Numbered from the stretch's first letter, positions 15,522 to 25,347 are shown. The stretch: DNA of 64,000 nucleotides from an uncultured Prevotella sp. (GCA_946998205.1 CAMPYJ010000009.1:7352-71351), one strand, 5' to 3'. Notes: generated by a model not told the origin, from the letters alone. Program-made: numbers and translations.

Positions 15522-16697
15522 TCAGAGCAGAGAGCGTATCTCTGCGTCTAAATCCTTGATTTGCACGTCTCGCTTCTGCAGCGTGTTGTTCCGGTCAATG
15601 ATGAAATAAGTGGGAATGCTCCGCACGTTATAATTCACGAGAACGTCATTCTGCGCATCAGCGTCGGCATGTACGCTGATCCAAGGTAACGCCGCTGTCT
15701 TTGTCTTCCAAAAGTGTTCATCGGGGTCCAACGATACCTGATAAATCTCGAATCCGCGGTCGTGGTACTTGTTGTACAGTTCGCGGAGAGCCATGATGCG
15801 CTCAGTTGACTGCTTGGAAGCGAAGACATGAAAGTCGAGCATCACCACCTTTCCCTTCAAGTCGGTAAGCTTGCGAATCACGCCATGATGGTCCGGCAGT
15901 GTGACATCAATGATTCCGGAGGCCTTCAGCTTACTGGCATCCAGCACCCTACGCTGGTTGTTCTGAATGATTCTCACATCTTTCATGCCCTCGATGGCAA
16001 TGTTATGCAGGTTAGCTCCTCGCACAGCCTTTGGGTAGTAAGTATCCCAACTGGTGGCCACGGCGGCGTACACCTTCACGTCTTCGGCGCTCGCGCGCGG
16101 ATTGAAGATCAGCAAACTGGCGTCGCCGGCGTTGATGGTCTGGAAAAGAGCGAAGTAAGACGACGCTTTCATCGGCTCCTTGTAGATGTAGTTCAGTTTC
16201 ACCTTGTTCTTATAAGCCTCCAGCACCTTCTGCAAACTGTCGTTGATGATTTGCGAGTTCAAGTTCAAATTCTGGGCAATATCCTGAATTTGCCGCTGCA
16301 GGGCCATCTGCATCAGCGTAAGCTCCTTGATTCTCGAGCAGTTGTCCGACCCCGTGACCTCATACCGCGAAGCCATATCAGGGTATCGGGCCTTGACGTT
16401 GACCGTCTCGGTAGAGTCGATCGACACGTTGATGATTTGCCCGGCTATGCGCAGTCGGTAAAACTCCGGCGCGTCGGTTGCTTTCTCACTGAATGCGAAC
16501 GCTCCGTCTTCGCCCAGCCGGACGGAGTCTAACACCACCGGACCGTTAAGCCCCATGTTCTCAAAATACAAGATGGAGTCTTTGGCATTCGCAATGGTAC
16601 CGTCGACGTGGAATTTCTTCTGCGTACACGAAACAGCACACAAAGCACCGCAGGTGACGGCTGCCATGAATAGAATATTGTGGAAAGTCTTTTTCAT
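15522..16697 (-). CDS. Thioredoxin-fold lipoprotein (DUF4369-type N-terminus) lacking the CXXC site
   Basis: 391 residues. Lipoprotein signal with lipobox AVSC (Cys24). Residues about 28-115 form a DUF4369-like beta domain (FHVDGTIANAKDSILYFENM); about 120-175 are coiled helix; about 262-391 are a TlpA/AhpC-type thioredoxin domain (VTLPDHHGVIRKLTDLKGKV, then SIPTYFIIDRNN). Where active relatives have C-x-x-C after a DFWA.W strand, this protein has Ser294-Lys-Gln-Ser297, so it cannot do dithiol redox chemistry. It may bind or present a ligand at the envelope. The -7 box (CAAAGATA on the plus strand, 16728-16735) overlaps an upstream in-frame start at 16730, which excludes that start. Confidence 0.87.
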   Translation of the reverse strand: MKKTFHNILFMAAVTCGALCAVSCTQKKFHVDGTIANAKDSILYFENMGLNGPVVLDSVRLGEDGAFAFSEKATDAPEFYRLRIAGQIINVSIDSTETVNVKARYPDMASRYEVTGSDNCSRIKELTLMQMALQRQIQDIAQNLNLNSQIINDSLQKVLEAYKNKVKLNYIYKEPMKASSYFALFQTINAGDASLLIFNPRASAEDVKVYAAVATSWDTYYPKAVRGANLHNIAIEGMKDVRIIQNNQRRVLDASKLKASGIIDVTLPDHHGVIRKLTDLKGKVVMLDFHVFASKQSTERIMALRELYNKYHDRGFEIYQVSLDPDEHFWKTKTAALPWISVHADADAQNDVLVNYNVRSIPTYFIIDRNNTLQKRDVQIKDLDAEIRSLL

Positions 16698-17003
16698 ATT
16701 TTTCAAAACAATGGTCTTCCAATTCTGCAAAGATATAGCAAATAATTGAGATTGCCAGCCGGCTCGGAGAGTTTTTTACAGGGGCATGCTTCAACCGGCC
16801 GTCAACCGCGCCTGCCAAGATGTGTGAAATTTCTTGACAAGCGGCCTGCTCATGCTTGGCGTATTTGCAAGTCATCAGCTGTCTGCGTGCGAATACGCCC
16901 AGCATAGACACTTCTTCTCAACACGTTGTTAAACAGCACATTGCGCTCTTATCCCACCATTTTAACTCCACCTTGTACGCCTTCACTCGGCAAAAGCATG
17001 GCT

Positions 17004-17060
17004 TTTGGTGGCCAATAGGCATGCTTTTGCGGTGCTACACCATGCCTATCGGGCACCAAA
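17004..17060. repeat. Intergenic hairpin with 20-base arms
   Basis: Arms 17004-17023 and 17041-17060 match at 18 of 20 positions around a 17-base loop containing GCTTTTGCGG. It lies between divergent genes, so it is not in a terminator position for either. It shares words (AAAGCATG, TTTTGG, CCAAA) with other intergenic hairpins in the window. Confidence 0.6.
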
Positions 17061-17359
17061 GTGATGCTTATTTTCGATGAATCACATTGCTTTTATAGCG
17101 AAAAAGGCTTTTCATCCTACCAAAATGAACCGTGTTTTCATCCTACAAGCCTATTGATTTTTTCTATAATGATAGTTTTGAAAGGTCGTTTTTGGGGCCT
17201 TTTTCGATAAAAACAGCCGACATTTTTCTGCACGGAACGCAAAGGACAACGCCTCTGAGGACACTCGTCACCACGGCTTAAATTTTACAAAACGGTCTTA
17301 AATTCTTTAAAAACGAAGTAAAATTGCCTATATATAAAAGGTATGAGGAAACTTTTGTT

Positions 17360-17367
17360 TACTTTTG
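17360..17367 (+). promoter_or_regulatory. -7 box of topA
   Basis: TACTTTTG matches TAnnTTTG; predicted start near 17374, 23 nt before the ATG at 17397. It lies downstream of an in-frame ATG at 17343, which is therefore not the start. No clear -33 element. Confidence 0.5.
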
Positions 17368-17396
17368 CCGCAAAATATAAGAATCACAAAGAAACG

Positions 17397-19727
17397 ATGC
17401 AGAAAAATTTAGTTATCGTAGAGAGTCCGGCGAAAGCGAAGACCATTGAGAAATTCCTAGGCGAAGACTATAAGGTCATGTCATCATACGGACACATCAG
17501 AGACCTGAAGAGAAAGGAGTTGAGCATTGATCCAGATACGTTAGAACCCAATTACGAGATTCCGGAAGAGAAGAAAAAGCTCGTCAACGAACTGAAGAAG
17601 CAGGCCAAAGAGGCCAAGAAGGTGTGGCTGGCTTCCGATGAGGATCGTGAGGGAGAGGCTATATCATGGCATCTTTGCGAGGTGCTTGGCTTAGACGAGA
17701 AGAATACAAACCGCATTGTGTTTCATGAGATTACCAAGCCAGCCATTCTCGAAGCCATCAAGAACCCGCGCCATCTGAACATGAACTTGGTCAACGCCCA
17801 ACAGGCACGCCGCGTGCTCGACCGCCTGGTGGGTTTCCGCTTGTCGCCCGTGTTGTGGCGGAAGGTGAAGCCGGCCCTGTCGGCCGGACGCGTGCAAAGC
17901 GTGGCCGTGCGTCTCATCGTGGAGCGCGAACGCGAGATACAAGCCTTCGAAAGCGAGCCGTACTATCGCATCAACGCCATCTTCGTCATCAACGACGAAG
18001 ACACAACGGCTGCGGAAGTGAAGGCCGAACTGGACAAACGGTTCAGCAAGCACGAAGAGGCCATAGCCTTTCTGGAACGATGCAAGGATGCCAAGTTCAC
18101 CGTGGACAACATCACCCGCAAGCCACTGAAACGCACGCCTGCGCCACCTTTCACCACCTCGACCCTGCAACAGGAGGCCGCCCGCAAGCTGGGATTCACC
18201 GTCGGGCAGACCATGATGGTGGCTCAACACCTGTATGAGAACGGACAAATCACCTACATGCGTACCGACAGCGTGAACCTCTCACAACTGGCGGTGAACG
18301 CCTGTGAGGAGGAAATCGTGAAGGCTTACGGAGCGGAATACAGCAAACCACGCAAGTACCACACGCACTCGAAAGGCGCACAAGAGGCTCACGAGGCCAT
18401 TCGCCCAACGTACATGAGCAAGCATGAGATAGAGGGTACATCGCAAGAACGCCGTCTGTACGACCTGATTTGGAAACGCACGGTAGCCAGTCAGATGGCT
18501 GACGCACAGCTGGAGAAGACAACCGTGACCATCGACGTAAGCGGCGTGAAGGAACAGTTCACGGCCAACGTCGAAATCATCACGTTCGAGGGTTTCATCA
18601 AGGCTTATCATGAGTCGAACGACGAGGACGAGAACAACCAGGATGACCATGCCCACTCGCTGCCCGCCCTGAAGGAGGGCGACCTGTTGGAACGCCGTGA
18701 GATTACCTCAACCGAGCGCTATTCACAAAGTCCGATACGCTACACAGAAGCCAGTCTGGTGAAGAAACTGGAAGAACTGGGCATAGGCCGACCCTCTACC
18801 TACGCGCCCACCATCAGCACCATCCAGCAAAGAGAATACGTGCAGAAGGGCGACAAGAAGGGTTCCGAGCGGACATACGCCATCGACTCGCTAAAGGGCG
18901 GCAAGATAACGTCAAGCACCAAGAAAGAAGTGGTGGGCAACGAAAAAGGGAAACTGCTGCCAACGGACATCGGAATGGTAGTGAACGACTTCCTGATGGA
19001 GAACTTCCCAAGCATCATGGACTACAACTTCACCGCCAACGTAGAAGAGAAATTCGACCGCATCGCAGAGGGAAGCGCCGAGTGGAACAAGATGACGAAG
19101 GACTTTGACAAGGCCTTCAAGCCTGCGGTAGAAAAGGTGATGAACGCGAGAAGCGAGCACAAGGCCGGCGAACGTGAACTGGGTATCGACCCCAAGAGCG
19201 GGAAACCCGTGTTCGTAAAGATAGGACGATATGGACCTGTGGTACAAATCGGCACGGCCGATGATGACGAGAAGCCCCGATTCTCGCAACTCCCGGCGGA
19301 CAAGAGCATGGAGGAGATGACCTTGGAAGACGCGCTCGAATTGTTCAAACTGCCACGTACCGTGGGCCAGTTTGAAGGCGCTGACGTGGTGATTGGTGCT
19401 GGACGATTCGGCCCATACGTGCTCCATCAGAAGAAATATGTGTCACTGCCCAAAGGAGAAAACCCGCTAACCGTGACTTTGGAAACGGCCATCCAACTGA
19501 TAGAGCTGAAGCGGAAGCAGGAAAAAGAGAAACACATCAAGTCGTTTGAGCAAGACGCAAAGCTGGAAGTGCTGAACGGCCGCTACGGCCCTTACATCGC
19601 TTATGACGGCAAGAACTATCGCTTGCCCAAGGCCATGCACGGCAAGGCTGCCGACCTGACATACGAAGAGTGCATGGACATCGTGCATGCGGCACCGGCG
19701 AAGAAGATGGTCAGGAGCAAGAAATAA
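17397..19727 (+). CDS. topA: DNA topoisomerase I
   Basis: 776 residues. The TOPRIM domain starts at once (NLVIVESPAKAKTIEKFLGE; acidic DEDREGEAISWH). The type IA active-site tyrosine is in GQITYMRTDSVNLS. Domains proceed to GIGRPSTYAPTISTI and, at the C-terminus, three topoisomerase repeats marked by GRYGPVVQIG, GRFGPYVLHQKKYVSLPKG and GRYGPYIAYDGKNYRLPK. There are no four-cysteine zinc ribbons, as is usual in Bacteroidota. The enzyme relaxes negative supercoils by cutting one strand. It leads a plus-strand group with aroK and speA, with 16 bases to aroK. Confidence 0.97.
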   Translation: MQKNLVIVESPAKAKTIEKFLGEDYKVMSSYGHIRDLKRKELSIDPDTLEPNYEIPEEKKKLVNELKKQAKEAKKVWLASDEDREGEAISWHLCEVLGLDEKNTNRIVFHEITKPAILEAIKNPRHLNMNLVNAQQARRVLDRLVGFRLSPVLWRKVKPALSAGRVQSVAVRLIVEREREIQAFESEPYYRINAIFVINDEDTTAAEVKAELDKRFSKHEEAIAFLERCKDAKFTVDNITRKPLKRTPAPPFTTSTLQQEAARKLGFTVGQTMMVAQHLYENGQITYMRTDSVNLSQLAVNACEEEIVKAYGAEYSKPRKYHTHSKGAQEAHEAIRPTYMSKHEIEGTSQERRLYDLIWKRTVASQMADAQLEKTTVTIDVSGVKEQFTANVEIITFEGFIKAYHESNDEDENNQDDHAHSLPALKEGDLLERREITSTERYSQSPIRYTEASLVKKLEELGIGRPSTYAPTISTIQQREYVQKGDKKGSERTYAIDSLKGGKITSSTKKEVVGNEKGKLLPTDIGMVVNDFLMENFPSIMDYNFTANVEEKFDRIAEGSAEWNKMTKDFDKAFKPAVEKVMNARSEHKAGERELGIDPKSGKPVFVKIGRYGPVVQIGTADDDEKPRFSQLPADKSMEEMTLEDALELFKLPRTVGQFEGADVVIGAGRFGPYVLHQKKYVSLPKGENPLTVTLETAIQLIELKRKQEKEKHIKSFEQDAKLEVLNGRYGPYIAYDGKNYRLPKAMHGKAADLTYEECMDIVHAAPAKKMVRSKK

Positions 19728-19743
19728 CCAACTCACCACCGGC

Positions 19744-20271
19744 ATGGACCGCATCATCATCATGGGATACATGGCGTCGGGCAAGACAACCCTTGGAAAA
19801 GCCTTGTCAAAAGACCTTGGCATGCCGTTTTATGACCTCGACTGGTACATCGAAAGCCGGATGAGAAAAACCATCAGACAGCTCTTTGAGGAGCGAGGGG
19901 AAGAGGGGTTCAGACAGATAGAACGCAGCATGCTGCACGAAGTGGCTGAGTTTGAGCACGTCATCCTGAGTTGCGGAGGTGGCACGCCGTGCTTCTTCGA
20001 CAACATGGAGTACATGAACCGGCAGGGCGAGACCGTTTTCCTGAAAGCCTCGCCCGAGGTGCTTTGCAGCCATCTGAAGATGGGAAAGACGGTGAGACCC
20101 CTGCTGCTGGGCAAGACACCGGAGGAAGTGAGAGCTTTCATCCGCACGCAACTGAAAGAGCGCGAACCCTTCTACACGCAGGCAAAGCACACGCTGGACG
20201 TCAACGTCATGGACTCCTACGGCAAGATACAAGCAACCGCAGACCAATTAAAAGCATTATTAAATCTATAA
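19744..20271 (+). CDS. aroK: Shikimate kinase
   Basis: 175 residues. P-loop IIIMGYMASGKTTLGKAL near the N-terminus, shikimate-binding FYDLDWYIE and EGFRQIERSMLHEV, and the ILSCGGGTPC glycine loop identify it. It phosphorylates shikimate in the chorismate pathway in the cytosol. The start at ATG 19744 puts the P-loop at residues 8-15, normal for the family; a longer frame begins inside topA and is not needed. The rest of the aro pathway is not in the window. Confidence 0.95.
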   Translation: MDRIIIMGYMASGKTTLGKALSKDLGMPFYDLDWYIESRMRKTIRQLFEERGEEGFRQIERSMLHEVAEFEHVILSCGGGTPCFFDNMEYMNRQGETVFLKASPEVLCSHLKMGKTVRPLLLGKTPEEVRAFIRTQLKEREPFYTQAKHTLDVNVMDSYGKIQATADQLKALLNL

Positions 20272-20293
20272 AAAACAGTTTCGTAAAACGACA

Positions 20294-22186
20294 ATGAAGA
20301 AGTGGACGATTGAAGACTCGAAGGAGTTGTACAACATCAACGGATGGGGTGTTTCTTATTTTGGCATCAACGAAAAGGGCAACGCCTACGTGTCGCCGTG
20401 TAAGGACAACACCGAAATAGACCTGCGAGACGTGATGGACGAGCTGGCTTTGCGCGACGTGAGCTCGCCGGTGCTGCTGCGTTTCCCCGACATTCTTGAC
20501 AACCGCATCGAGAAAACGGCCAGTTGCTTTGCGCAAGCTGCAAAAGAATACGACTACAAAGCCGAGAACTTCATCATCTTCCCCATCAAGGTGAACCAAA
20601 TGCAGCCCGTGGTGGAAGAGATTATCTCTCACGGACAGAAGTTCAACCTGGGCCTGGAAGCGGGCAGCAAGCCTGAGCTCCACGCCGTGATTGCCGTGCA
20701 ATGCCAGAGCGACTCGCTCATCATTTGCAACGGATACAAAGACCAGAGCTACATAGAATTGGCTCTATTGGCGCAAAAGATGGGCAAGCGCATCTTCATC
20801 GTCATTGAGAAACTGAACGAACTGGACATCATCGCCAAGGCTGCGAAGAAGATTGGCGTGCGCCCGAACATCGGCATCAGAATCAAGTTGGCATCATCCG
20901 GCTCGGGTAAATGGGCAGACAGCGGCGGCGACGCCTCGAAGTTTGGCCTGAATTCATCTGAGCTTCTGCTGGCCTTGAAGATGCTGGAGGAGAAAGGACT
21001 CAAAGACTGCCTGCATCTCATCCACTTCCACATCGGCTCTCAAATCACCAAGATCCGCCGCATACAGACGGCTCTCCGCGAGGCCGCGCAATACTACATC
21101 AACCTACATAAGATGGGGTACAACGTTGATTTCGTGGACTGTGGGGGCGGACTGGGCGTAGATTACGACGGCACACGCTCGTCGAGCAGCGAAAGTTCGG
21201 TGAATTACTCCATCCAAGAGTATGTCAACGACTGCATCTACACTTTCATCGACGCGGCCAACAAGAATGGCGTACCTCACCCGAACCTCATCACGGAGAG
21301 CGGCCGGTCGTTGACAGCGCACCACTCGGTGCTGGTCATCGACGTGCTGGAAACGGCCAGCCTGCCGTCAATGCCTGAGGAATTCGAACCATCCGAAGGA
21401 GAACACCAGCTGGTAAAAGACCTGTATGAGATATGGGACAACCTCAATCCGCGCTCGATGTTGGAAGACTGGCACGACGCAGAGCAGATACGCGAAGAGT
21501 CTCTCGACTTGTTCGCACTGGGCATCGTAGACCTGCAAACGCGCGCGGAGATAGAAAGCATGTATTGGAGCGTGTGCCGGGAAATCAACACGTTGGCCAA
21601 GTCAATGAAGCATGTCCCTGATGAACTGAGGAATCTTGACAAGCTGTTGGCCGACAAATACTTCTGCAACTTCTCCCTATTCCAGTCGCTTCCCGACAGC
21701 TGGGCCATCGACCAGCTCTTCCCCATCCTGCCTATTCAGCGGCTGGACGAGCGCCCCACGCGCAACGCCACACTGCAAGACATCACCTGCGACAGCGACG
21801 GAAAGATAACAAACTTCGTGACCAGCCGAAACATCTCACATGTGCTGCCCCTGCACGCATTGAAGAAAGGCGAGCCTTACTACCTCGGCGTGTTCCTTGT
21901 TGGGGCCTATCAGGAAATCTTAGGCGACCTGCACAATCTCTTTGGCGACACCAACGCCGTGCACATCTCCGTGAAAAACGGCAAATACAACATCGACCAA
22001 ATCATTGATGGAGAAACCGTAGACGAGGTTCTCGACTACGTTCAATACCGGCCGAAGAAACTTGTCAGACAACTGGAGACATGGGTGGCTAAAAGCGTCA
22101 AGCTGGGGAAAATATCCTTGGAAGAGGGAAAAGAGTTTTTGAACAACTACCGTTCGGGGCTTTACGGATACACCTACCTGGAGTAA
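20294..22186 (+). CDS. speA: Biosynthetic arginine decarboxylase
   Basis: 630 residues, the usual length for SpeA. PLP-lysine region FIIFPIKVNQMQPVVEEIIS (Lys in PIKVNQ), GLEAGSKPEL, HFHIGSQI, DCGGGLGVDYDG and ITESGRSLTAHH are all standard fold-III decarboxylase motifs. It converts arginine to agmatine, the first step of the agmatine route to polyamines. It follows aroK by 22 bases. Bases 22187-22375 after it hold no gene and no strong terminator. Confidence 0.96.
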   Translation: MKKWTIEDSKELYNINGWGVSYFGINEKGNAYVSPCKDNTEIDLRDVMDELALRDVSSPVLLRFPDILDNRIEKTASCFAQAAKEYDYKAENFIIFPIKVNQMQPVVEEIISHGQKFNLGLEAGSKPELHAVIAVQCQSDSLIICNGYKDQSYIELALLAQKMGKRIFIVIEKLNELDIIAKAAKKIGVRPNIGIRIKLASSGSGKWADSGGDASKFGLNSSELLLALKMLEEKGLKDCLHLIHFHIGSQITKIRRIQTALREAAQYYINLHKMGYNVDFVDCGGGLGVDYDGTRSSSSESSVNYSIQEYVNDCIYTFIDAANKNGVPHPNLITESGRSLTAHHSVLVIDVLETASLPSMPEEFEPSEGEHQLVKDLYEIWDNLNPRSMLEDWHDAEQIREESLDLFALGIVDLQTRAEIESMYWSVCREINTLAKSMKHVPDELRNLDKLLADKYFCNFSLFQSLPDSWAIDQLFPILPIQRLDERPTRNATLQDITCDSDGKITNFVTSRNISHVLPLHALKKGEPYYLGVFLVGAYQEILGDLHNLFGDTNAVHISVKNGKYNIDQIIDGETVDEVLDYVQYRPKKLVRQLETWVAKSVKLGKISLEEGKEFLNNYRSGLYGYTYLE

Positions 22187-22375
22187 TCCGTGGCGGCGGC
22201 ATGCTTTCTCACACATTCCGCACACGATTCAACAAACGCCTACTTCTTGTAAAGAAGGCTACGTCAACAGCAAACAAGAAAAGAATCATCCTGATGATTA
22301 ATCTGAAAAAACTGTTAAATACGCAGGCGCATGTAACTTATCCCCATTCCAATCGTCATTTAATTAGAGGCAAAG

Positions 22376-22888
22376 ATGAAGAATGTCAGTTTTCGCAACG
22401 ATGTCTTACCGCTCAAAGATGCGCTCTACAGGTTAGCCCTGCGCATCACCCTCAACCATGAGGAGGCCGAGGACATCGTACAAGACACGCTGATAAAGGT
22501 TTGGGACAAGCGTGAAAGCTGGAACGAGATAGAATCGATGGAAGCCTTCAGCATCACCATCTGCCGCAACTTAGCCCTCGACAGAATCAAGAAGCACGAC
22601 AATCTCAATGATTCGCTCGAAGAAAAACAGGCGGAAAGTCCCGACAACTCCTCGACACCATTCGAGGACACCCTACTGCAAGACAGGTTAGAACTTGTGA
22701 GAAACCTCGTCAACGCACTGCCCGAAAAACAAAGATGCTGCATGCAGCTCAGAGATTTCGAGGGAAAGCCTTACAAAGAAATTGCCAAAATACTGGGCAT
22801 CAGTGAAGAACAAGTGAAGGTAAACATCTTCAGAGCCCGGCAAACGGTAAAAGAAAGATTTCAAAAATTCGACAATTATGGATTATAA
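22376..22888 (+). CDS. RNA polymerase sigma factor, ECF/sigma-70 family
   Basis: 170 residues. Region 2: LYRLALRITLNHEEAEDIVQ then DTLIKVWDKRESW and ICRNLALDRIKKHD. Region 4: LPEKQRCCMQLRDFEGKPYK then EIAKILGISEEQVKVNIFRA. Regions 1 and 3 are absent, which makes it an ECF-type factor. It overlaps the next gene by 11 bases; the partner has the layout of a membrane-bound regulator. Target genes are unknown. Confidence 0.92.
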   Translation: MKNVSFRNDVLPLKDALYRLALRITLNHEEAEDIVQDTLIKVWDKRESWNEIESMEAFSITICRNLALDRIKKHDNLNDSLEEKQAESPDNSSTPFEDTLLQDRLELVRNLVNALPEKQRCCMQLRDFEGKPYKEIAKILGISEEQVKVNIFRARQTVKERFQKFDNYGL

Positions 22889-23366
22889 ATATATCGAACA
22901 ACTGTTGGAACGCTATTGGGCGTGCGAGACAACGCTTCAGGAAGAAGAGATTCTCCGCACGTTCTTCAGTCAGGAAGACGTTCCCGCGAAATTGCAAAAG
23001 TACCGCGCATTGTTCGTATACGCTCAACAGGAAGCGATCCAAAAGGTACTGGGAAGCGACTTTGACGAGAAGGTTCTTTCCATGATTAATGAGCCGGCAC
23101 CGGTCAAAGCGCATACCGTGAGGATGGGACAGCGGCTCATGCCGCTCTTCAAGGCTGCCGCCGTGGTAGCCATCATCCTGACGTTGAGCAACGCATTGCA
23201 GGTTCCGTTCATGCAGAACAACGACAACTTGGGTGGAGCGCATGATGGAACAGAACAGCTGCGGCAAGGCTCTTCAGTGGCCATAGGCGACTCTGCGACG
23301 ACAGACAGCATGAAACAAAGCAAAATGACGCCAGCAGACGTGCAGCCCACGACAATCATCAAATAA
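22878..23366 (+). CDS. Small membrane protein coupled to the sigma factor, putative anti-sigma factor
   Basis: 162 residues. N-terminal helical cytoplasmic part (IEQLLERYWACETTLQEEEI) is typical of proteins next to Bacteroidota ECF genes; one membrane segment follows (LFKAAAVVAIILTLSNAL, about residues 89-106), and the 55-residue outer tail is polar. It has no zinc-binding anti-sigma motif (HxxxCxxC). The 11-base overlap with the sigma gene and topology suggest that it holds the sigma factor at the membrane. This is inference. Confidence 0.65.
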   Translation: MDYKYIEQLLERYWACETTLQEEEILRTFFSQEDVPAKLQKYRALFVYAQQEAIQKVLGSDFDEKVLSMINEPAPVKAHTVRMGQRLMPLFKAAAVVAIILTLSNALQVPFMQNNDNLGGAHDGTEQLRQGSSVAIGDSATTDSMKQSKMTPADVQPTTIIK

Positions 23367-23473
23367 GATAATTTCTATGCTTTCTCAAATATAAAACAGG
23401 TTTAATAAAACAAAACCGAAGCTGTGAAGCTTCACTATTCTCTCAAATTTTTTCATAACATACTAACGTACTT

Positions 23474-23503
23474 AAGAAACGCCACCAACGGGTGGCGTTT
23501 CTT
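23474..23503. terminator. Strong bidirectional terminator
   Basis: A perfect 13-bp stem AAGAAACGCCACC / GGTGGCGTTTCTT with a 4-base AACG loop. It separates the sigma/anti-sigma pair from the convergent CPBP gene and has A and T tracts on its two sides. Confidence 0.85.
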
Positions 23504-23550
23504 CATTAATGGCATTCCAAACACAAGTCAAACCACAGACAGCCCGGCAA

Positions 23551-24393
23551 CTATGCGTTTGGTGCGGTTTTCTTCAGTCTACGGGACAATCGGAGCAAGG
23601 CAGGAAGCATGATACACAGAGAGACGAGCAAACTCACACACACGGCTTGCCGGCTTCCTCCAAAGATATTGACAAGACTACCGTCAGCCGAGCTGGGAAT
23701 AACGTTGTATACGATGAATATCACAGAATTGTTTACCCAGTGCAAAACAACGCCAGGCACGATACTGTTGGTACGCTTATACATCCATCCCAACAACAAG
23801 CCCATGAGAAAAGCGTGCGGCAATTGAGCCATATTGAAATGCGCAAGACCAAAAATCAACGCCGAAAGAATGATGGGCAGCCAAACCGTACGGCCTCGGA
23901 AGAGACGAAGTAAGGTGCGAAGAATGGCACCCCTGAAGACCGTTTCCTCTGCAATTGGCACCAAGATGCCAACGGACAGATACCCCCACCGGTTGCCCAT
24001 CAGGGCATTGAGCGTTCGTTCCAAGCCGGAAGGCACCTCCACTTCCATCTGCTCGAGCAACCATGCGGAGGGCATGATGGTACCCAATGACAGCAAAACC
24101 ACCCAAAGCAATGCCGTCCAAGGTCTGCTACGCACATACGAACCCGACACTGGTGTCCATTTAAGTCCCATGAACAAGATGATGGTCAGCACGCTGGAAA
24201 CGGCTGAAATCGCAATCATTGCCGTCGAACTGAACACGACATGTGACTGCAGATCATGCAAAGCGGTCTCAAAGTCCATGCCATTGCGCAGCAAGGATAA
24301 TATGTTAACCAGATAAGTGACCAACACCTGAAGCATGATAAACGCCACCCAATACCATGCGATGTCTAACATTCCTTTGATTGATTTGCTCAT
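23551..24393 (-). CDS. CPBP-family intramembrane metalloprotease
   Basis: 280 residues with about eight membrane segments. The CPBP motifs are intact: EETVFRGAILRTLLRLF (EExxxR), FGLAHFNMAQLPHAF (FxxxH), and GVVLHWVNNSV (HxxxN). Eukaryotic relatives cleave CAAX proteins; bacterial ones serve in bacteriocin immunity or unknown roles. It overlaps the ribF stop by four bases (ATGA), so it is the last gene of the minus-strand operon starting at 28598. Ends with a basic tail. Confidence 0.88.
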   Translation of the reverse strand: MSKSIKGMLDIAWYWVAFIMLQVLVTYLVNILSLLRNGMDFETALHDLQSHVVFSSTAMIAISAVSSVLTIILFMGLKWTPVSGSYVRSRPWTALLWVVLLSLGTIMPSAWLLEQMEVEVPSGLERTLNALMGNRWGYLSVGILVPIAEETVFRGAILRTLLRLFRGRTVWLPIILSALIFGLAHFNMAQLPHAFLMGLLLGWMYKRTNSIVPGVVLHWVNNSVIFIVYNVIPSSADGSLVNIFGGSRQAVCVSLLVSLCIMLPALLRLSRRLKKTAPNA

Positions 24394-25343
24394 AACTGCT
24401 TTGTTTGGTTAAAATAACGATTCACCTCCCGCGCATCTTCCATAATTTTCGCACGCAACAACGCCAAGCTTTCAAATCGCTCTTCGCTGCGAAGTCGTTT
24501 GAAAAACGCCACGGAAAGCTGCTTACCATAGATGTTTTCATGAAATCCATCAAGGATATGGGTCTCTACCGTCAGGCTTGTTCCATGGTAGGTTGGCCGC
24601 ATGCCGATACTGGTCATCGCCCGATACCATGGCCCTGTTTCCTCCACCTGTGCTTTCACGGCATAAACGCCCATGGCAGGAAGCAGCTGTGCAAGCTCGT
24701 TTAAATTGAGATTGGCTGTCGGAAAACCAAGCTTCCTACCCTCTTTGCACCCATCGACGACATGAGCCGTGAGCACATAGGGACGCCCCAGACAGCGATT
24801 GGCCTGCTCCATTGAACCCTCAAGGATGTATTTTCGGATGGCAGAAGAACTCACATGCACGGCATCTTTGTCCAAAGAAAACTCCTCACTGCGTATCACC
24901 TCGATACCTAATGCCCGTCCATAGCGCACATAATCGTCAAACCCTTCTTCCCTGTTGCGTCCGAACCGATTGTCATAGCCAATCACCAACTTGCGCACCT
25001 GCAAACGACGATGAAGCACATCGGCCATGAATTGCCGAGCTGTCATGCTCGCCATCTCTTGCGTAAAGGGTAATACCACGACCTGATCGACAGCGGTTGC
25101 AGACAACAGTTGCAGCTTCTGCTCGGTCGTGGTCAGCAGTTCGGGGACATAATGGCTGTGTAACACTTGGCGAGGATGCTTGTCAAACGTGATGACCAGG
25201 GAAGCCAATCCCGCCTCACGAGCCATCTTCACGACCTGACGTATCAAGTATTGATGCCCCAGGTGCACCCCATCGAAGAATCCAATGGTCGCCACACAGG
25301 GGTTTGTTGTAACCGTTTGTTCATCCAACGTCAAGGCATTCAT
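24390..25343 (-). CDS. ribF: Bifunctional riboflavin kinase/FAD synthetase
   Basis: 317 residues. The N-terminal nucleotidyltransferase has GFFDGVHLGHQYLIRQV and KLVIGYDNRFGRNREEGFDD; the linker SSSAIRKYILEGSMEQAN leads to the kinase domain with GRKLGFPTANLNLNE and GVYAVKAQV. It makes FMN and FAD from riboflavin. ribD is 8 kb away in the window, so riboflavin genes are scattered. Starts four bases after the HAD gene stop; overlaps the CPBP gene. Confidence 0.96.
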   Translation of the reverse strand: MNALTLDEQTVTTNPCVATIGFFDGVHLGHQYLIRQVVKMAREAGLASLVITFDKHPRQVLHSHYVPELLTTTEQKLQLLSATAVDQVVVLPFTQEMASMTARQFMADVLHRRLQVRKLVIGYDNRFGRNREEGFDDYVRYGRALGIEVIRSEEFSLDKDAVHVSSSAIRKYILEGSMEQANRCLGRPYVLTAHVVDGCKEGRKLGFPTANLNLNELAQLLPAMGVYAVKAQVEETGPWYRAMTSIGMRPTYHGTSLTVETHILDGFHENIYGKQLSVAFFKRLRSEERFESLALLRAKIMEDAREVNRYFNQTKQL

Positions 25344-25347
25344 CTTA

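Larger units (their letters stand above)
16698..17396. other. 700-bp divergent intergenic region with hairpin and GCATG-type repeats
   Basis: No gene is convincing. It holds the -7 box for the thioredoxin-fold gene near its left end and the topA -7 box near its right end. In the middle, 17004-17023 pairs with 17041-17060 (18 of 20 positions; TTTGGTGGCCAATAGGCATG type arm), next to AAAAGCATGGCTTTT. The right third is AT-rich with T-runs. Confidence 0.5.

Noticed and set aside
16698..16730. Eleven-codon N-terminal extension of the thioredoxin-fold lipoprotein
   Set aside because: It would begin inside the -7 box and place extra residues before a proper lipoprotein signal.
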